A DNA stretch of 64,000 nt from Aedes albopictus (GCF_035046485.1 NC_085136.1:292927080-292991079); one strand, 5' to 3'; shown: positions 10,683-21,852, counted from the stretch's first letter. The notes: generated by a model not told the origin, from the sequence alone. Translations and numbers: made by a program.

Positions 10683-10915
10683 AATTGGTATGAGAAAGAA
10701 GTCTAGAGTTCAAAAAATGGCAACCACAATTTCTCAAAGGGCGGACTTAAATCCAAAATGGCGGCTCAAAACTCAAGATTGCGTTTTTTTAAGAGTTTAA
10801 CATTCGGATCAAACGTCAAAAGTCAGATAAACGATATGATTTCGAGTTCTATGAAATGGATTTTGGGTTTTAGAGGGCACGAGAAAGGTGCAGTCACCGC
10901 TAGATGGATAAATAA
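10683..10915. repeat. Continuation of the dispersed repeat interrupted by the hAT-like MITE
   Basis: Carries further ATGGC(G/A) phrases (10718-10765) like those at 9660-9960. The final ~80 bp before the SINE show nothing recognisable. Confidence 0.45.
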
Positions 10916-10917
10916 GG

Positions 10918-11145
10918 GTGGAGCTTCGTAGCCTTGCGGTTAGGGTCACCAAGCTTCTAATCGCACCATGCTATGGGGTGAGGGTTCCGTTCCCGCTCCG
11001 GGCGATGAAACTTTTCGTGAAAATAGTTTCTTCTCCGTATCCACTGATGCATGCTCCGTGTGTCCCTTGTCTAGTGTTAAGTTTCATTCAGTCTGTTCAG
11101 CCTCGGGCTGTAGACGGTGTGTGCGTCTTGTTTTTTTTTTTTTAA
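10918..11145 (+). mobile_element. tRNA-derived SINE-like element
   Basis: A polymerase-III type A box (TAGCCTTGCGG, 10929-10939) and a B box-like GGGTTCCGTTCC (from about 10983) lie in tRNA spacing. They are followed by an unrelated body ending in a T-rich tract (about 11131-11145). The order fits a tRNA-derived SINE. Target duplications are not evident. Confidence 0.6.
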
Positions 11146-11149
11146 TTTA

Positions 11150-12965
11150 TTCTGAATAATGTGTATTTGAACTTATAAGTAAATTCATTGGCAGAGAAAG
11201 CTCTTGGAAGTACTCAAAGAACAATTAGCTGAGAAACGAACTTTGTCACAGTTACACCAAGAAGGAGAACTGTGAGAAACAAGGGAACTCCGACATAACT
11301 GCGTAGACGTTAAAAACTTACACACCTGAAAAAAAATATAGATGAGGTAAAAGAAAGTCATCCAATTAATCAAAATCTCATCTGCAGCAAACTCAGATCG
11401 TATAATTATCGTTATCTTCGATCCCGCTCAACCACATCAACTAAGTCCATTTACAACCCGATGTGAGTCATTAGAACCACACACGTGAGGTCGACGTTTG
11501 ATGGTGGCACAGACGGTGACGACGTTGAAACCTGCCAATGCGATCAACGTAACAAATGATGCTTCGCGAAATCTCATTTCCATTATCACAAATGAAACGT
11601 TTCGAGTGTTACCAGTTACCACGAACCACTACCGGCGACGACGACGGCGACGATACTCGGACTTACAATCTGGTTTATGCATGTTGTGTACGTACAGGGA
11701 GGAGGTACGTGGAATGGACTCATTTGCGGTTTAATGGCAGTAATACAATGAGTAGAGCATTGCATCGTCCTGCTCGGAACAGATACTACTACTGGCTTCT
11801 TTTATGTTTGCACGAGGCACCGATATTACCCAGTAACTGGGTCCGCGCGCGCAAGGACCGGTGGTACTCTGGGGAATCACTTTTCACACTAGACTTGTTT
11901 GGATTATTGTACGTAATACCTATACGATACAGTTACAGCAATTGCAAACTTACTCGAACAATATATCTTCATTGAAGGTGGAAATCCTGAAAGAAATGCT
12001 AGTGGTAATGCTAGTCGAATTTCAGATTTTAAGTGAAATTCGTTGTCGTAGAAAATCTAACGGAATTTGCAGTTGTTAAAGTTCCTGACACAGTTTTTGG
12101 TCTATTTCCTGGTACTATTCTAAGCCATCCTAACACTGCACTCTCGGATAGCGCTTTTTCCTCGCTACTGGTCTCAGCGCCCATTACCACAAGCTTCACT
12201 TTCAGCGAACAGTTGAATAATGAATGAAATTGCTCTTAATGCACGTTGTTTTCCACCCGCTCCACCACCCACTCTGCCATAGACATTCACCTAAATTAGC
12301 TGTTTATTCAACCGCGATAATGTAATGAATTGAAAACCATTACACCTAATGCTCTGACCTACAGCATAAACGTACCTGCGTGTGGAAGTGCCTCATCGCA
12401 GCTAGTAACGTGCCGCGAAATTTCCCCCTAAGTGTCACCCTTTTCCGAACCGGAAAGTGCAAATTAGCATTTCAGATTAGCTGTCAAGCGATTCAATTAG
12501 TTTGGAGCGAGAGAGGAGATCGATACCGCACCAAGTCAGCCAAGCCATCTGGAAGATTTATTACGCCAAAGCATCAATCTCAATCTGTGTGCCACATTTC
12601 CTACTAGAGGTAGGGACCACCGCCGAAGATGATTTATGTATTGTGGGAGATGCTGCTGCTACTGATTGCTCATCTCGGTGTCTGAAGTTCTGTTGTACTG
12701 AGTGGCCAGTACTATCCGTGACCGCATAGAAATGACCGGAAGCAAAAGCAATAAGCTGGTTCAATCAATTTCAAATCATTGATCGGCCAGTGGGTTGCTG
12801 GGGTTGGATGAGGCGAGGAATATTGCACTTTGTGGTTGATAGCAGAATAATGGATTGCAATGAGTTTGTTTTAGATGGGTCAATAGTTGAATTTTATGGC
12901 ATGTAATAAAATTGTGATATGAGCTGTTTGGAGAGTTGATAGAAACAAATGATTTCCACAAAACA
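11150..12965. other. Non-repetitive stretch, no gene seen
   Basis: About 1.8 kb of normal complexity with moderately high GC in parts (11450-11760, with short CGA/GAC runs near 11630-11655). Short frames on both strands lack conserved motifs, splice context or codon bias. Its contrast with the repeat-rich surroundings makes it a reasonable place to look for conserved intronic elements. Confidence 0.5.
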
Positions 12966-13010
12966 GTGTCAATGATTAATGTGTAAAAGTTTTCACCAGG
13001 AATTCATCCG

Positions 13011-13202
13011 GAGATTCCTCCCGGAATCCCTCCGGAGATTCCTCCCGGAATCCCTCCGGAGATTCCTCCCGGAATCCCTCCGGAGATTCCTCCCGGAATC
13101 CCTCCGGAGATTCCTCCGGGAATCCCTCCGGAGATTCCTCCGGGAATCCCTCCGGAGATTCCTCCGGGAATCCCTCCGGAGATTCCTCCGGGAATCCCTC
13201 CG
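13011..13202 (+). repeat. Tandem array, 8 exact-length copies of a 24-bp unit
   Basis: Eight consecutive 24-mers start at 13011 and step by 24. Copies 1-4 carry CTCCCGG and copies 5-8 carry CTCCGGG at the same place; otherwise they are identical. The unit is two diverged 12-mers of the family that fills much of the window. Read in frame it gives RRFLPESL x4 then RRFLRESL x4, and on the other strand GGIPGGIS. Both are products of the repeat rather than real proteins. Confidence 0.95.
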
Positions 13203-13374
13203 GAGATTGTGTTGTTGTAAGACAAGTTCCATGTTGTTGTTCATAAAATAATCATGCCGATCGGATGGCATGACAAAATTGGACACATAAACATTTTCAT
13301 ACTTGTTATTAATTGATCTATTAGCGTAAACATGTTTTTATTAACCTAGTATTTTTACAGAAGGAAAATAAGGA

Positions 13375-13770
13375 ATGTTGAAGAGACCACATCCTTGCAT
13401 GATTGCCTCGCAGGCTAAAGACTCGTTAGTAAAAGTTGGTAACCTTCCCCAAGATCGCGATTTGGTGGCTTTGGTGGCTTGTAGGAAGGTAAACGTATTA
13501 CTCAAGCGAAAGGAAAGTTCATATGCCATAAACTCATTTGCCTGCTTTCGATCACATATCGTAACCCGAAGCTTACCTATGCCAACCTTGTCAATGGCAA
13601 GAACAGGAGGCTGTCGGAGCTGATTTATTGCTGGTGTTCATTGGAGAAGCTTCAGGATGAGAGGCTACATAGAGGTTACGACAAAGAGCGATATGTAACG
13701 TACTAGACCACTTTGAAGGATTCTATCTTGGACAAAGTGGTTCAGAAGAACTGTAGCATTCATATAGAAA
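13375..13770 (+). pseudogene. Degenerate coding-like stretch, unidentified
   Basis: Plus-strand frames show protein-like composition, with a run reading LSELIYCWCSLEKL around 13610-13650. After a stop and a frame change, DHFEGFYLGQSG follows around 13705-13745. The two pieces lie in different frames with a stop between them, so an intact gene is excluded. I do not recognise the family; an old transposon ORF or a retrocopy are both possible. Confidence 0.3.
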
Positions 13771-13979
13771 ATAATTCAGATCAAAATTCATTATGTAACG
13801 TTACTGTTATTTGGAACGGGAAGCTCAAAATAATCATAAATCTTGAAACGCAACCATCTCCTTGCACATTGTTTTCGAAAATGTTGCTCAGAAGAATAGA
13901 AGCTTGCACATAAAAGAGAAATTTAATCTAAAATTTACACCCAACGTGGTGAAATTACGTTGGAAATCTATAAAGTGCA

Positions 13980-14830
13980 CTAAGCATTCACTTTGAAATT
14001 TCATTGAAAACTTCTCTGGAAATGCTTTAGCGAAACATAGGCAACACCTTTTGGAAACTTCCTTAATCACTTCCTGTAGGAAATACTTCGGCAATGGCTT
14101 TGGAAAACTCTTCAGAAATGTTTTGAAGATTTTCTTTTGGAATTCCTTTTGCAATTTCCTTTGAATAGTTTTTTTTTGGAAAATACTTTGGCAATCACTT
14201 TATAAATTTCTAAAGCACATTTTGACACTCTTTTGCCAAATCCTACGGTAATTCATTGTGGAATTCTTTAGGCATTTTTATTGGTAATTGATTTGGTAAA
14301 ATTCCTATAAATAATTCTGTGAATTCCCTTCTGAACATATTTGGAACTACATTTGGTGGAATTTCTTGAAGCAATTCCTTTGGTAATCCCTTCAGTAATT
14401 GAATTTTATCCAACAATTCCTGCAGTATTATCTTATGAGTTTTCTTGGATCAAGTTAAATCCCCTTTTGAAAACTCTTTTGAAAATGTCTCTGACAATAA
14501 TTCAGGGAATTATTTAAAACTTGATTTTTTGAAAATACCTACGGCAATACCTACGGCATAACTCTTAACGTAATTTATCAGACATCTCCTTCAGCAATTC
14601 CTTCATTGTTTTCCCTATCAACTTCTTTGGAAGTTTCACCGACAATCCCTTTGGTAATTTCTTTGGCAATAACTTTTGCATCTTTATCGATAGCCCCCTT
14701 CGAAATTCTTTCGGCAGGTACTCGAAAAAACTCTTTTGTCAATTCGTTCGTAAATTTCTGTGGCAATTTTTGAAAATTTCTCCGATAATTGATTTTGAAA
14801 TCCCATCTGTTATTACTTTGTTGGCTCCAT
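13980..14830 (+). repeat. 12-bp-period array variant (TTTGGCAATTCC-type)
   Basis: Degenerate repetition of TTTGGCAATTCC and relatives (TTTGGAAATTCC, CTTCAGCAATTCC) with 12-bp spacing. It is a sister family of the GGAATTCCTCCA arrays. Long pseudo-frames such as the one at 13888-14154 (minus) result from the period. Confidence 0.8.
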
Positions 14831-14879
14831 CGTATAATTTCTTGTAAATTAAAAAAAATCTAAGAATTTACAATAAAAT

Positions 14880-15300
14880 TGTTGAAGGACACCGCATAGA
14901 AATAACTTCAAGAATTTTCAAATACTAAGACCAGCGAACTTTACAGAGAATTTGTCGAGAATTTTCACAAAGCAATTTCCAGGAACGTGCTCATGGAAAT
15001 AGCAGAGAGCACCCTAAAGGAATAACATAAAATCCTTCCTAAAGTAAATGCCATAAAAATGCCGAAGAGTACCTTGAAGGAATTGCTAAAGGACATCCCG
15101 AAGTAATTTCTGCAGAAATATAAAAAATAATGGCAGCAGAAATTAAAAAATAAAGATAAAATAAATAGATTTCTGAAGGAACTCCCAAAAGACACCCAAA
15201 AAAAAATCGCCGAAATATTTTCAAAGGAAATTCCATAGGAATTGTCAAACACATTCCCAAAACAATTTGCCCGAGAGATATTTCCAGATAATTTCACTAT
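14880..15300 (-). repeat. Same TTTGGCAATTCC family in inverted polarity
   Basis: From about 14880 the plus strand reads GAAGGAATTGC/CCAAAGGAAATT-type units, the reverse complement of the preceding 850 bp. Polarity changes once, near 14850. The degree of divergence is similar on both sides. Confidence 0.7.
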
Positions 15301-15352
15301 GAGTTGGCTGATGGAACAGTATTGTCAGAGAAAAGTTTCTAGTTTTTTTGTT

Positions 15353-15650
15353 TTAACCAATAGCCTAGTGGTTAAGGCTATGGATCGCCAATCCGGTGAC
15401 GGCGGGTGCGATTCCCGTTCCGATCGGGAACATTTTCTCAACTCCTCGGGCATAGTGCATCATTGTGCTTGCCTCACAATATACAAATTCAGGCAATGGC
15501 GGGCAAAGAAAGCCCTTCAATTAATAACTGTGGAAGTGCACAAATAACACTAAGTTGAAGAGAGGCTGGCCAGGTTCCAGTGGGAATGTAGATCCATAAA
15601 GAAGAAGGAGAAGAAGAAGAAGAAGAAAAAGAAGAAGAAGAAAAACTAGA
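15353..15650 (+). mobile_element. tRNA-derived SINE with GAA-repeat tail
   Basis: A box TAGCCTAGTGG (15361-15371) and B box GGGTGCGATTCCC (15404-15416) match polymerase-III promoter consensus with tRNA spacing. The body contains CAAAGAAAGCCCTTCAATTA, also present in a second copy at 30.1 kb, and ends in a (GAA)n microsatellite at 15599-15645. This is the expected SINE structure of tRNA head, unrelated body and simple tail. The family may be one of the Aedes tRNA-SINEs, but I cannot name it from sequence alone. Confidence 0.78.
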
Positions 15651-15654
15651 GAGA

Positions 15655-16090
15655 ATTGTTGAAGAAACTTCTGAAGAAATTTCCAAACGAAACAATGATC
15701 ATAATTATCAAAGGAGCTTCCAAATAAATTGCCGTAAGAAATCAAAAGAAAGAGCACGAGATATACAAGTGGACTAAACTAGAAACTCGCAGCAACCCTA
15801 GCGCCACGTAGTGAGCGATTTTCGAACTTATTTTTTCCATGGTTAAACTCTTAGTCTTTTGAGCAACTTTGCCGAAGACATTATCCATCCAAATGGTCCA
15901 GATTGCAAGATATTCCACATCTACTGGGAAAATATATTGCAGGACATGCAGGCTAGGTCCAATATGGTGCCCTGTGTCGTAGATTCCTGATGGCCAATGT
16001 TTTTGGAACCACTTTTTCACCATATCAACACATCCTTGACGAAATAATCTTCCAAATAAGACATTGGTCACTTGAATTGGTTAAACATGT
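15655..16090. other. Stretch without a supported gene
   Basis: A minus-strand frame at 15742-16071 has ordinary composition but no recognisable motif. It overlaps phrases (ACTTTGCCGAAGACAT) that I associate with dispersed mosquito repeats. I treat it as non-coding. Confidence 0.4.
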
Positions 16091-16099
16091 TCTATAAGA

Positions 16100-16720
16100 G
16101 TTTCAAGTTAAATTTCCGGAATTCTAAGGAAAATTCCAAAGGAATTCCAAGAGGAATTTCTGAAGGAATTCTAAGGGATCTTGTGCCGACTTTCCGAACC
16201 CTCTAAGCAGAAATTCGAAAAAAAATCTAAGAGATATTCCTGAAGGAACTTCACGAGGAGTTCCCGAAGGAATCTTATAAGGAATTTCTGAAGGTACTCA
16301 AAGATGTATTTCCGGGGGAATTCCTGGAGGAATTAAAAAAAATCCAAGAGGAATTCCCCGAACAATTCCCAAGGAATTTCCGAAGGAATTGCTTGAGGAG
16401 TTCCAGGAAATTTTTTTTTCGTGAATTCGTGAAGGAATTCCCAAAGAATTTCTTTAAGGAATTCTCGGAGAAATTAATAATTGAAAAACCGGATGAATTC
16501 CTGGAGGAATTCCCAGAGGAGTAGAATTCACTGTAAGTATTCTTGGCGGCCTGAAGGAATTCCCTTAGGAATTCCTGAAACAAATACCGGAGAAAATCCT
16601 GCAGAAATTCCCAGTGGAATTTCCGGAGGAACTCCAGGAGAAATTTCTGAAGATAATCATGGATGAATTTCCAATGACATTTCTGGAGGAATTCCCAGAA
16701 GAATTGGTGGGGTCAATGCA
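16100..16720 (-). repeat. 12-bp-period GGAGGAATTCC array, polarity B
   Basis: Plus strand reads GAAGGAATTCC/GGAGGAATTCC repeatedly with 12-bp spacing. It is the same family as 5430-6720 and in the same polarity. Pseudo-frames on both strands (16275-16583 minus, 16481-16666 plus) are by-products. Confidence 0.85.
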
Positions 16721-16739
16721 TTATTCATCCCCTAAGAAT

Positions 16740-17740
16740 TTGAATCTACCCAAAATTCTCCTACGTAATAAATTTGTGCCCGAAAAAAATAAAAATAAAA
16801 AGCCGGGGACATAATTAGTTTCTTTGTCAATATCAAGTCATTGTATAGTACAAGAAGAGGAACTCTTCTACAGCAACGAAAAATTACGACATAACCTATG
16901 CCATCCTGTCATCGTGTCACTTCTTCAAAATGATTACATTGTTCAACGGAAGAAAAAAAAAAAACTCTTGGCATCAAGAAAAGTTGAAGCTCTTGCAAAT
17001 TAAGAGAGCTTGTACGCATGGAACATGTTCCCAAGTCTAAAAGTTTTCCTGCTCCTGTCAGCTCAAAGTGCGACAAAAACAGCCTTTTAAATATCAAAGA
17101 AGCTCCAACTCGCGTGTGTACGCAGACACCACCGCCGAGAAATGTATCTTTCCCCCTAGCAATTTGATGCTCCTTACGAAATATGATGGAGTGCACATAT
17201 GTGTACGTGCGAGTGTGTGTGTCGCTCGGGGTGAAATGCTTTCACCCAGAGTGAACGCAGATTGAATTAATGTAAAACAATTTTGATTCCATCGGGTTAA
17301 GTGAATGCGAGACGTTGAGGGATCCAATGAACAATATGTGCGCTGCTACAACCAAGTCAACGAGCAAAGGTCTGATTCTGATCCATATGGGAAGGTGCGA
17401 ACGGTAAATGCCATCACAGGGCAGAATGTGATTTATTTACGCCGAAACTTTTGGGATGACGCTGGTGTCGCTGCTGGTGAAAGTAGGTATATTGTTTCGA
17501 GGGCAGGGGTCGGGTTGACACGTAAATCAGTCACTGTCCGACGACGTGCCAGCATTTGGGTAATCCCTCCGGGGTGGGTGGAATATCAGGCATCTCCTGG
17601 AATTCAATAGACACCTTTTGGGGACTTTCTGGTTCGCTATAAATTCATCTTGAACTGAACATGAGCTTTCAATAAGAACTGTCCAATAATCCATATGAAT
17701 GGCTTAAAATGATATTAACCACAACTAAGGAGTTCCTTGT
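16740..17740. other. Non-repetitive stretch, no gene seen
   Basis: Normal-complexity DNA. Overlapping short frames on both strands at 17068-17330 and 17305-17610 lack motifs and flanking splice signals. A GTGTGTGT run lies at about 17213-17222. Confidence 0.45.
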
Positions 17741-18700
17741 GCAATCCCTAGGAAACTCCTAGAGAAGTTGACTTGTACTAGTCTTTGAAGAATTCACCAG
17801 AGGAGTCCCTGAAGAAATCGCTGATCTCCAGAAAAATCCACATTGCGAGAGGAATCCTTGGAGTAAATTTCGGAGGAATTCTTGCAGGAAACACTGGAGG
17901 AATATCCGAAGGAATCCCCGGAAGCATCTCCGGAGGTGTCGTCGGAAGAATTGCTAGAGGAATAATGGAAACATTCCCGGAAGAGAGAAACTCTTGGAGG
18001 AATCCCCGTAAGCGTCTTTGGAGGAATTCCTTAAGAATTACCCGAAAGAGTCCTTAGAGAAATTCCTGGAAGAATCCCTGTAGGAATGCCTGGAGAAATC
18101 TCTGGAAAAATTCCTGGAAGAATCCTTGGAGGAATCTCTGAAGAAATCATTTGAGGAATACCTAGAGGAATCCCCTAAAGAATCCCTGGAAGAATCCCTG
18201 CAAGAATAATTGGAAGACTCCCTGAAGAAATGCTTTGAGGAATCCCTGGATGAATCCCTAGAAGAATCCCTACAGAAATCCTTGGAGGAATCCCTAGAAT
18301 AGTCCTTGGAAGAATTCTTAAAAGAACCTTTGAAAGAATCCTTGGAGAACTCCTTTTAGAAATCCCTGGATGAATACTTGGAGAAATCCCTACAGAAAAC
18401 CTTTGAGGAATCTCTGAAAGAACCCCTGGAGAAATCGCTGGATTTGTTCTTGGAGGAATTTCTGAAGGAATTTCTCGAGGAATCCCGGGGAATTTCTGGA
18501 GAAATCCCTTGAAGAACTCCTGGAAGAGCCCTTGGAGGAATCCCTGGAGAAATCTATTAAGGAATCTCAAGAATAATCCCTGGAGTATGCCTGGAGAAAT
18601 CTGGAGGAATTCTTGGATGAATGCCTGGAGGAATGCCTGGAGATATCGCTGAAGGAATCCCTGGAGGGATCTCCAGAAGAATCCACATATGTACTGGAAA
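17740..18700 (-). repeat. 12-bp-period GGAGGAATCCCTGG array, polarity B
   Basis: Plus strand reads GGAATCCCTGGAGGAATCC-type units. Minus-strand pseudo-protein of 181 residues (18175-18720) is made of IPPR/FLQG-type tetrapeptides. Interrupted on the right by the tRNA-like element at 18.77 kb. Confidence 0.85.
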
Positions 18701-18769
18701 AACTTGTAATTAGAAGGCACGAAATGTTGCTAATTGGCAAATTGAGAGATGAAATTTGTGAAAAAATCG

Positions 18770-18842
18770 CGTTCTGGTGGGATTCGAACCCACGACTCCG
18801 TATTCGCTAGACCGGCGCTTTAACCAACTAAGCCACAGAGCA
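18770..18842 (-). tRNA. tRNA-like sequence, threonine-tRNA-derived, probably not functional
   Basis: Minus strand folds as a 73-nt tRNA. It has an acceptor stem with one mismatch plus one G-U, a D arm with GGCTTAGTTGG, a perfect 5-bp T stem around TTCGAAT, and an A6 (T6 on this strand) polymerase-III terminator at 18761-18766. Overall wording is close to insect tRNA-Thr(AGT) as I remember it. However, the anticodon position reads AGC and the anticodon stem is missing pairs, so it is more likely a tRNA pseudogene or a SINE head. Flanking sequences on both sides (about 18715-18766 and 18906-18955) contain related TTTCACAAA...CATCTCTC phrases in inverted orientation. Confidence 0.5.
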
Positions 18843-19059
18843 GGTAATAGTTCTGCGGAATAGAAAGCCAAACTGACTCCGAAGCCGCACCGTGAACACT
18901 CCTATTTCACAAACTCATCTCTCTTTTCGGCTTAGATGCCAATCCACAACACACTCCTGTTTGTGCCCACTAACGACAAGTGCGAGCAAACCTGGTAATA
19001 TGTCAGTAAAATGGGCAATATGTATCATTGTAATCCACATATATGAATCTCTGTAGAAA

Positions 19060-20030
19060 TTGCAACATGAATCCTTGGAGTAAATCCTGGAGGAATCATT
19101 GAAGGAAACTCTGGAGGGATATTCGAAGGAATCCCCGGAGTAACGTGTCTCGAGTATACCAAAGTGGTGAATCCTTGCCGTTTTGACAGGTCTCCTGCTC
19201 GATTAAAACTATGGTGATGACAGCAAATCGACTGTTCCAATTTTGACGTTTCTCCTCTTTGTTTTATTCAGGCTCGTTACCACGGAGGTGTCGCCGGAAA
19301 AATTGCTAGATGAATAATGAAAACATTCCCGGAAGAGGGAAACTTCTGGAGATATCCCTGGAGGAATCCCTAAAAAAATATTCGGAGGAATTCCTCAATA
19401 GTTACCCGGAAGAGTCCTTGTAGAAATTCCTGGAAGAATCCCTGCAGGAATCCCTGGAGAAGTCTCTGGAAAATATCTAGAAAGAACCCTTGAAGGAATC
19501 TCTGAAGAAATCCTTTGAGGGATACCTAGAGGAATCCCTTGAAGAATCCCTGGAAGAGTCCCTGGAAGAATCCCTGGAAGAATCCTTGAAATAATTCTTA
19601 GAGAAACCCTTGGAGGAATCCCTGAATGAATCCCTGGAGAAATCCCTGGGGGAAACCCTGGATTTGTCCGTGGAGGAATTCCTGAACGAATTTCCATAGG
19701 AATCCCGGAAGGAATTTCTGGAGAAATCTCTTGTAGAATCCCTGGAAGAGCCCTTGGAAGAATCCCTGGAGAAATCCATTGAGGAATCTCAAGAAGAATC
19801 CCTGGAGCATGCCTGGAGAAATCTCTGGAGGAATCCCTGGAGGAATCCGTGGAGAATTCCCAGAAGGAATCCTCAGAGAAATTCATGGAGGAATTTCTGG
19901 AACAACCTTTTGAAAAATCCCTGGAGGAATCCCAGAGAGATTGCTTGAAGGAATCATTGGAGAAAACCTTTTCGGGCTCCCTGGAAGAATCTTCGGAGAA
20001 ATGCCTTAAAGATACCCTGCCCAACGGTGG
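19060..20030 (-). repeat. 12-bp-period GGAGGAATCC array, polarity B, with a unique-sequence gap
   Basis: Array units occupy about 19060-19140 and 19320-20020, separated by ~170 bp of unrelated sequence. The order of variants around 19440-19860 resembles that at 18180-18590 (shared runs such as GAAGAATCCCTGGAAGA), which suggests a larger duplicated block. Four overlapping pseudo-frames arise from the period. Confidence 0.82.
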
Positions 20031-20214
20031 ACCGTTGAGTCATTTGCGTCTGCACACGTTTATACTGGAATGTCGGAGATTGAATATACTGAAGAATATA
20101 CGGAAGAAGAGAAACTGCTTTCTCTATCGTGTTTCTGATTCTAATGGCGTCTGGCTTCGAATATTTCTGTATTTATAAAGAAGACAGAAAGTAGATGGAA
20201 AGATTCAAAGTAGG

Positions 20215-20295
20215 AGGAATGGAACGGGCCAGGGATTGAACCCAGCATCTTCTGCATATCAATGAGGAACGCTAACCATAAGACCTCCAAGTCAG
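20215..20295 (-). mobile_element. tRNA-like / SINE head fragment
   Basis: Minus strand carries GGTCTTATGGTTAGCG (A-box region) and GGGTTCAATCCC (B box) about 40 nt apart. No complete cloverleaf or tail could be defined. Confidence 0.45.
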
Positions 20296-20299
20296 TCTA

Positions 20300-21390
20300 T
20301 CCTATTTTACGGTTTTTAGAAATCATAAAGTCTTTCTAAATGGTTACGTCAATTGTTACCGATTTACAAGGTAGGTTATCAAATTCTAAAGCTTAAACCT
20401 ATTCCAGCTGCTGCCTACAGACCGATTAATTAGGCACAAAAATCCACCTGAGCCTTCTGGTTCCCACACAGACTGCTGCCTTGGGCTTGGTCGGTGTCAT
20501 TTGCCTTCACGAGACTCTCTGAATTCGCACGTCTGTCATCACCATCCATCCATCCATCGCACCGGGAACCACCGGCAAATTTGATCCATGTGGGGGTGTC
20601 AGAAAAGCGGCTGCCACTGACTGGCTTTGAGTTTCATTCTCTCTTCCTTGCAGAGAACCGGAAGATAAATCCGTTTTTAAACCCGTCATATTTGAACAGC
20701 TTTGTGGCGTAAAACCACAACAATCGCAAAGCAGCAGCGGTGGCAGCAAAATAAAAAAATAAAACCATGAAAAACTTTTCACCGCTTTTGAATTGTTTGA
20801 ACAGCGCGCATCCTTCGGTCCTCGGTAGGATGGCGCAAAAAAGTAGCGTTTCGTCGCGAAGGTCGAACAACAACGGAAGGGACTGGTGCGGAGACGTCCG
20901 ATGGGATGCTACCAAGAAGCAGTAAAAACGTAGATCATAAATCTCACCAACCAACCAGCCAGCATGCGATGCTGGTTGGTGCCTTAAGTAGTTGCCAACA
21001 GCGGTAACATCTATGTAGGTACCCAGGACTAGGAGCAGAGGAGCAGAGTCAAAACGGAACAGAGCCGTGAGCATTCGAACCGCATCGAGTCAAACAAAGC
21101 TAACCATCAGGTTATGATGCGATGTCACGCAGCTGCAATTGCATGATGAGATCCTATCGGGCACTGTGGATTGTCAGGTGGCCAAAAATCCGATATAAAA
21201 AATAGATTGTACATACAAGTTTCAATGATAAACTATACGTTTTTTCTGCATCTAACCATATTAACCCACGAGCGATTGCGCTGTTGTATTTTGTACAACA
21301 CGTTGAAAAAATCTCGCATTTTGTACTCAGCATTAGCGTAGTGCTGACGCAGGTAGCCAACCGCGCGAGTTACGGAAGGTTAATGTTAAG
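20300..21390. other. Non-repetitive stretch, no gene seen
   Basis: About 1.1 kb of normal complexity. A minus-strand frame at 20634-21074 is 146 codons but has no recognisable domain, and its initiation context is arbitrary. I do not call it a gene. Confidence 0.4.
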
Positions 21391-21393
21391 GTA

Positions 21394-21598
21394 CACCGGA
21401 GCAAGTTGAAACGGGTGAGGCAAGATGAAACAGCGGGCTAACCTGATGTTATCCAATGATGCTAAACAGCTTGAATGCCATAACACACAGTTTTTGATTC
21501 AAACAATCTTTCGGAGAAAAAAAATTCCAAATTGTATTGAAAACTATTTCAAAACTTCGTGTTTCATTTCGTCCCACCCGTTTCAACTTGCCCCGGTG
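21394..21598. mobile_element. MITE, TA-flanked, CACCGGRGCAAG termini (copy 1)
   Basis: Inverted termini starting CACCGGRGCAAGTTG on both ends, flanked by TA (21392-21393 and 21599-21600). 205 bp, non-coding. A second copy of almost the same length lies at 57886-58092. TA duplication suggests mobilisation by a Tc1/mariner-type transposase. Confidence 0.85.
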
Positions 21599-21852
21599 TA
21601 CCTTACAGCTTGCATCCTCAAAAAAATATTTTTTTTAATTCGCTGTTACTTAAGTATAGTTGGTTATTATTCGCATGGTTTTGCATTGAAACTTATACAT
21701 AGAATCATTTTTTTAATCACACCTCAAAAATTGTTTCTTTTAACAAAGTTTTAGAAATGGATGAAAAATAAAATTCGAGAAAAAATAGTAAGAAGTTTTT
21801 GACCATCCTAGGCTACATGGCAAATTTTGAGGCTAAAAGTAAGCTTTCTGAG

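Noticed and set aside
11556..11975. 139-codon plus-strand frame
   Set aside because: Basic, low-information peptide over short CGA/GAC runs; no homology recognised.
13011..13202. Regular 24-bp repeats considered as a CRISPR array
   Set aside because: Direct tandem units without spacers; eukaryotic context.
15742..16071. 109-codon minus-strand frame
   Set aside because: No recognisable motif and overlaps phrases typical of dispersed mosquito repeats.
20634..21074. 146-codon minus-strand frame as a possible gene
   Set aside because: No domain, no splice context, composition not distinct from random open sequence.
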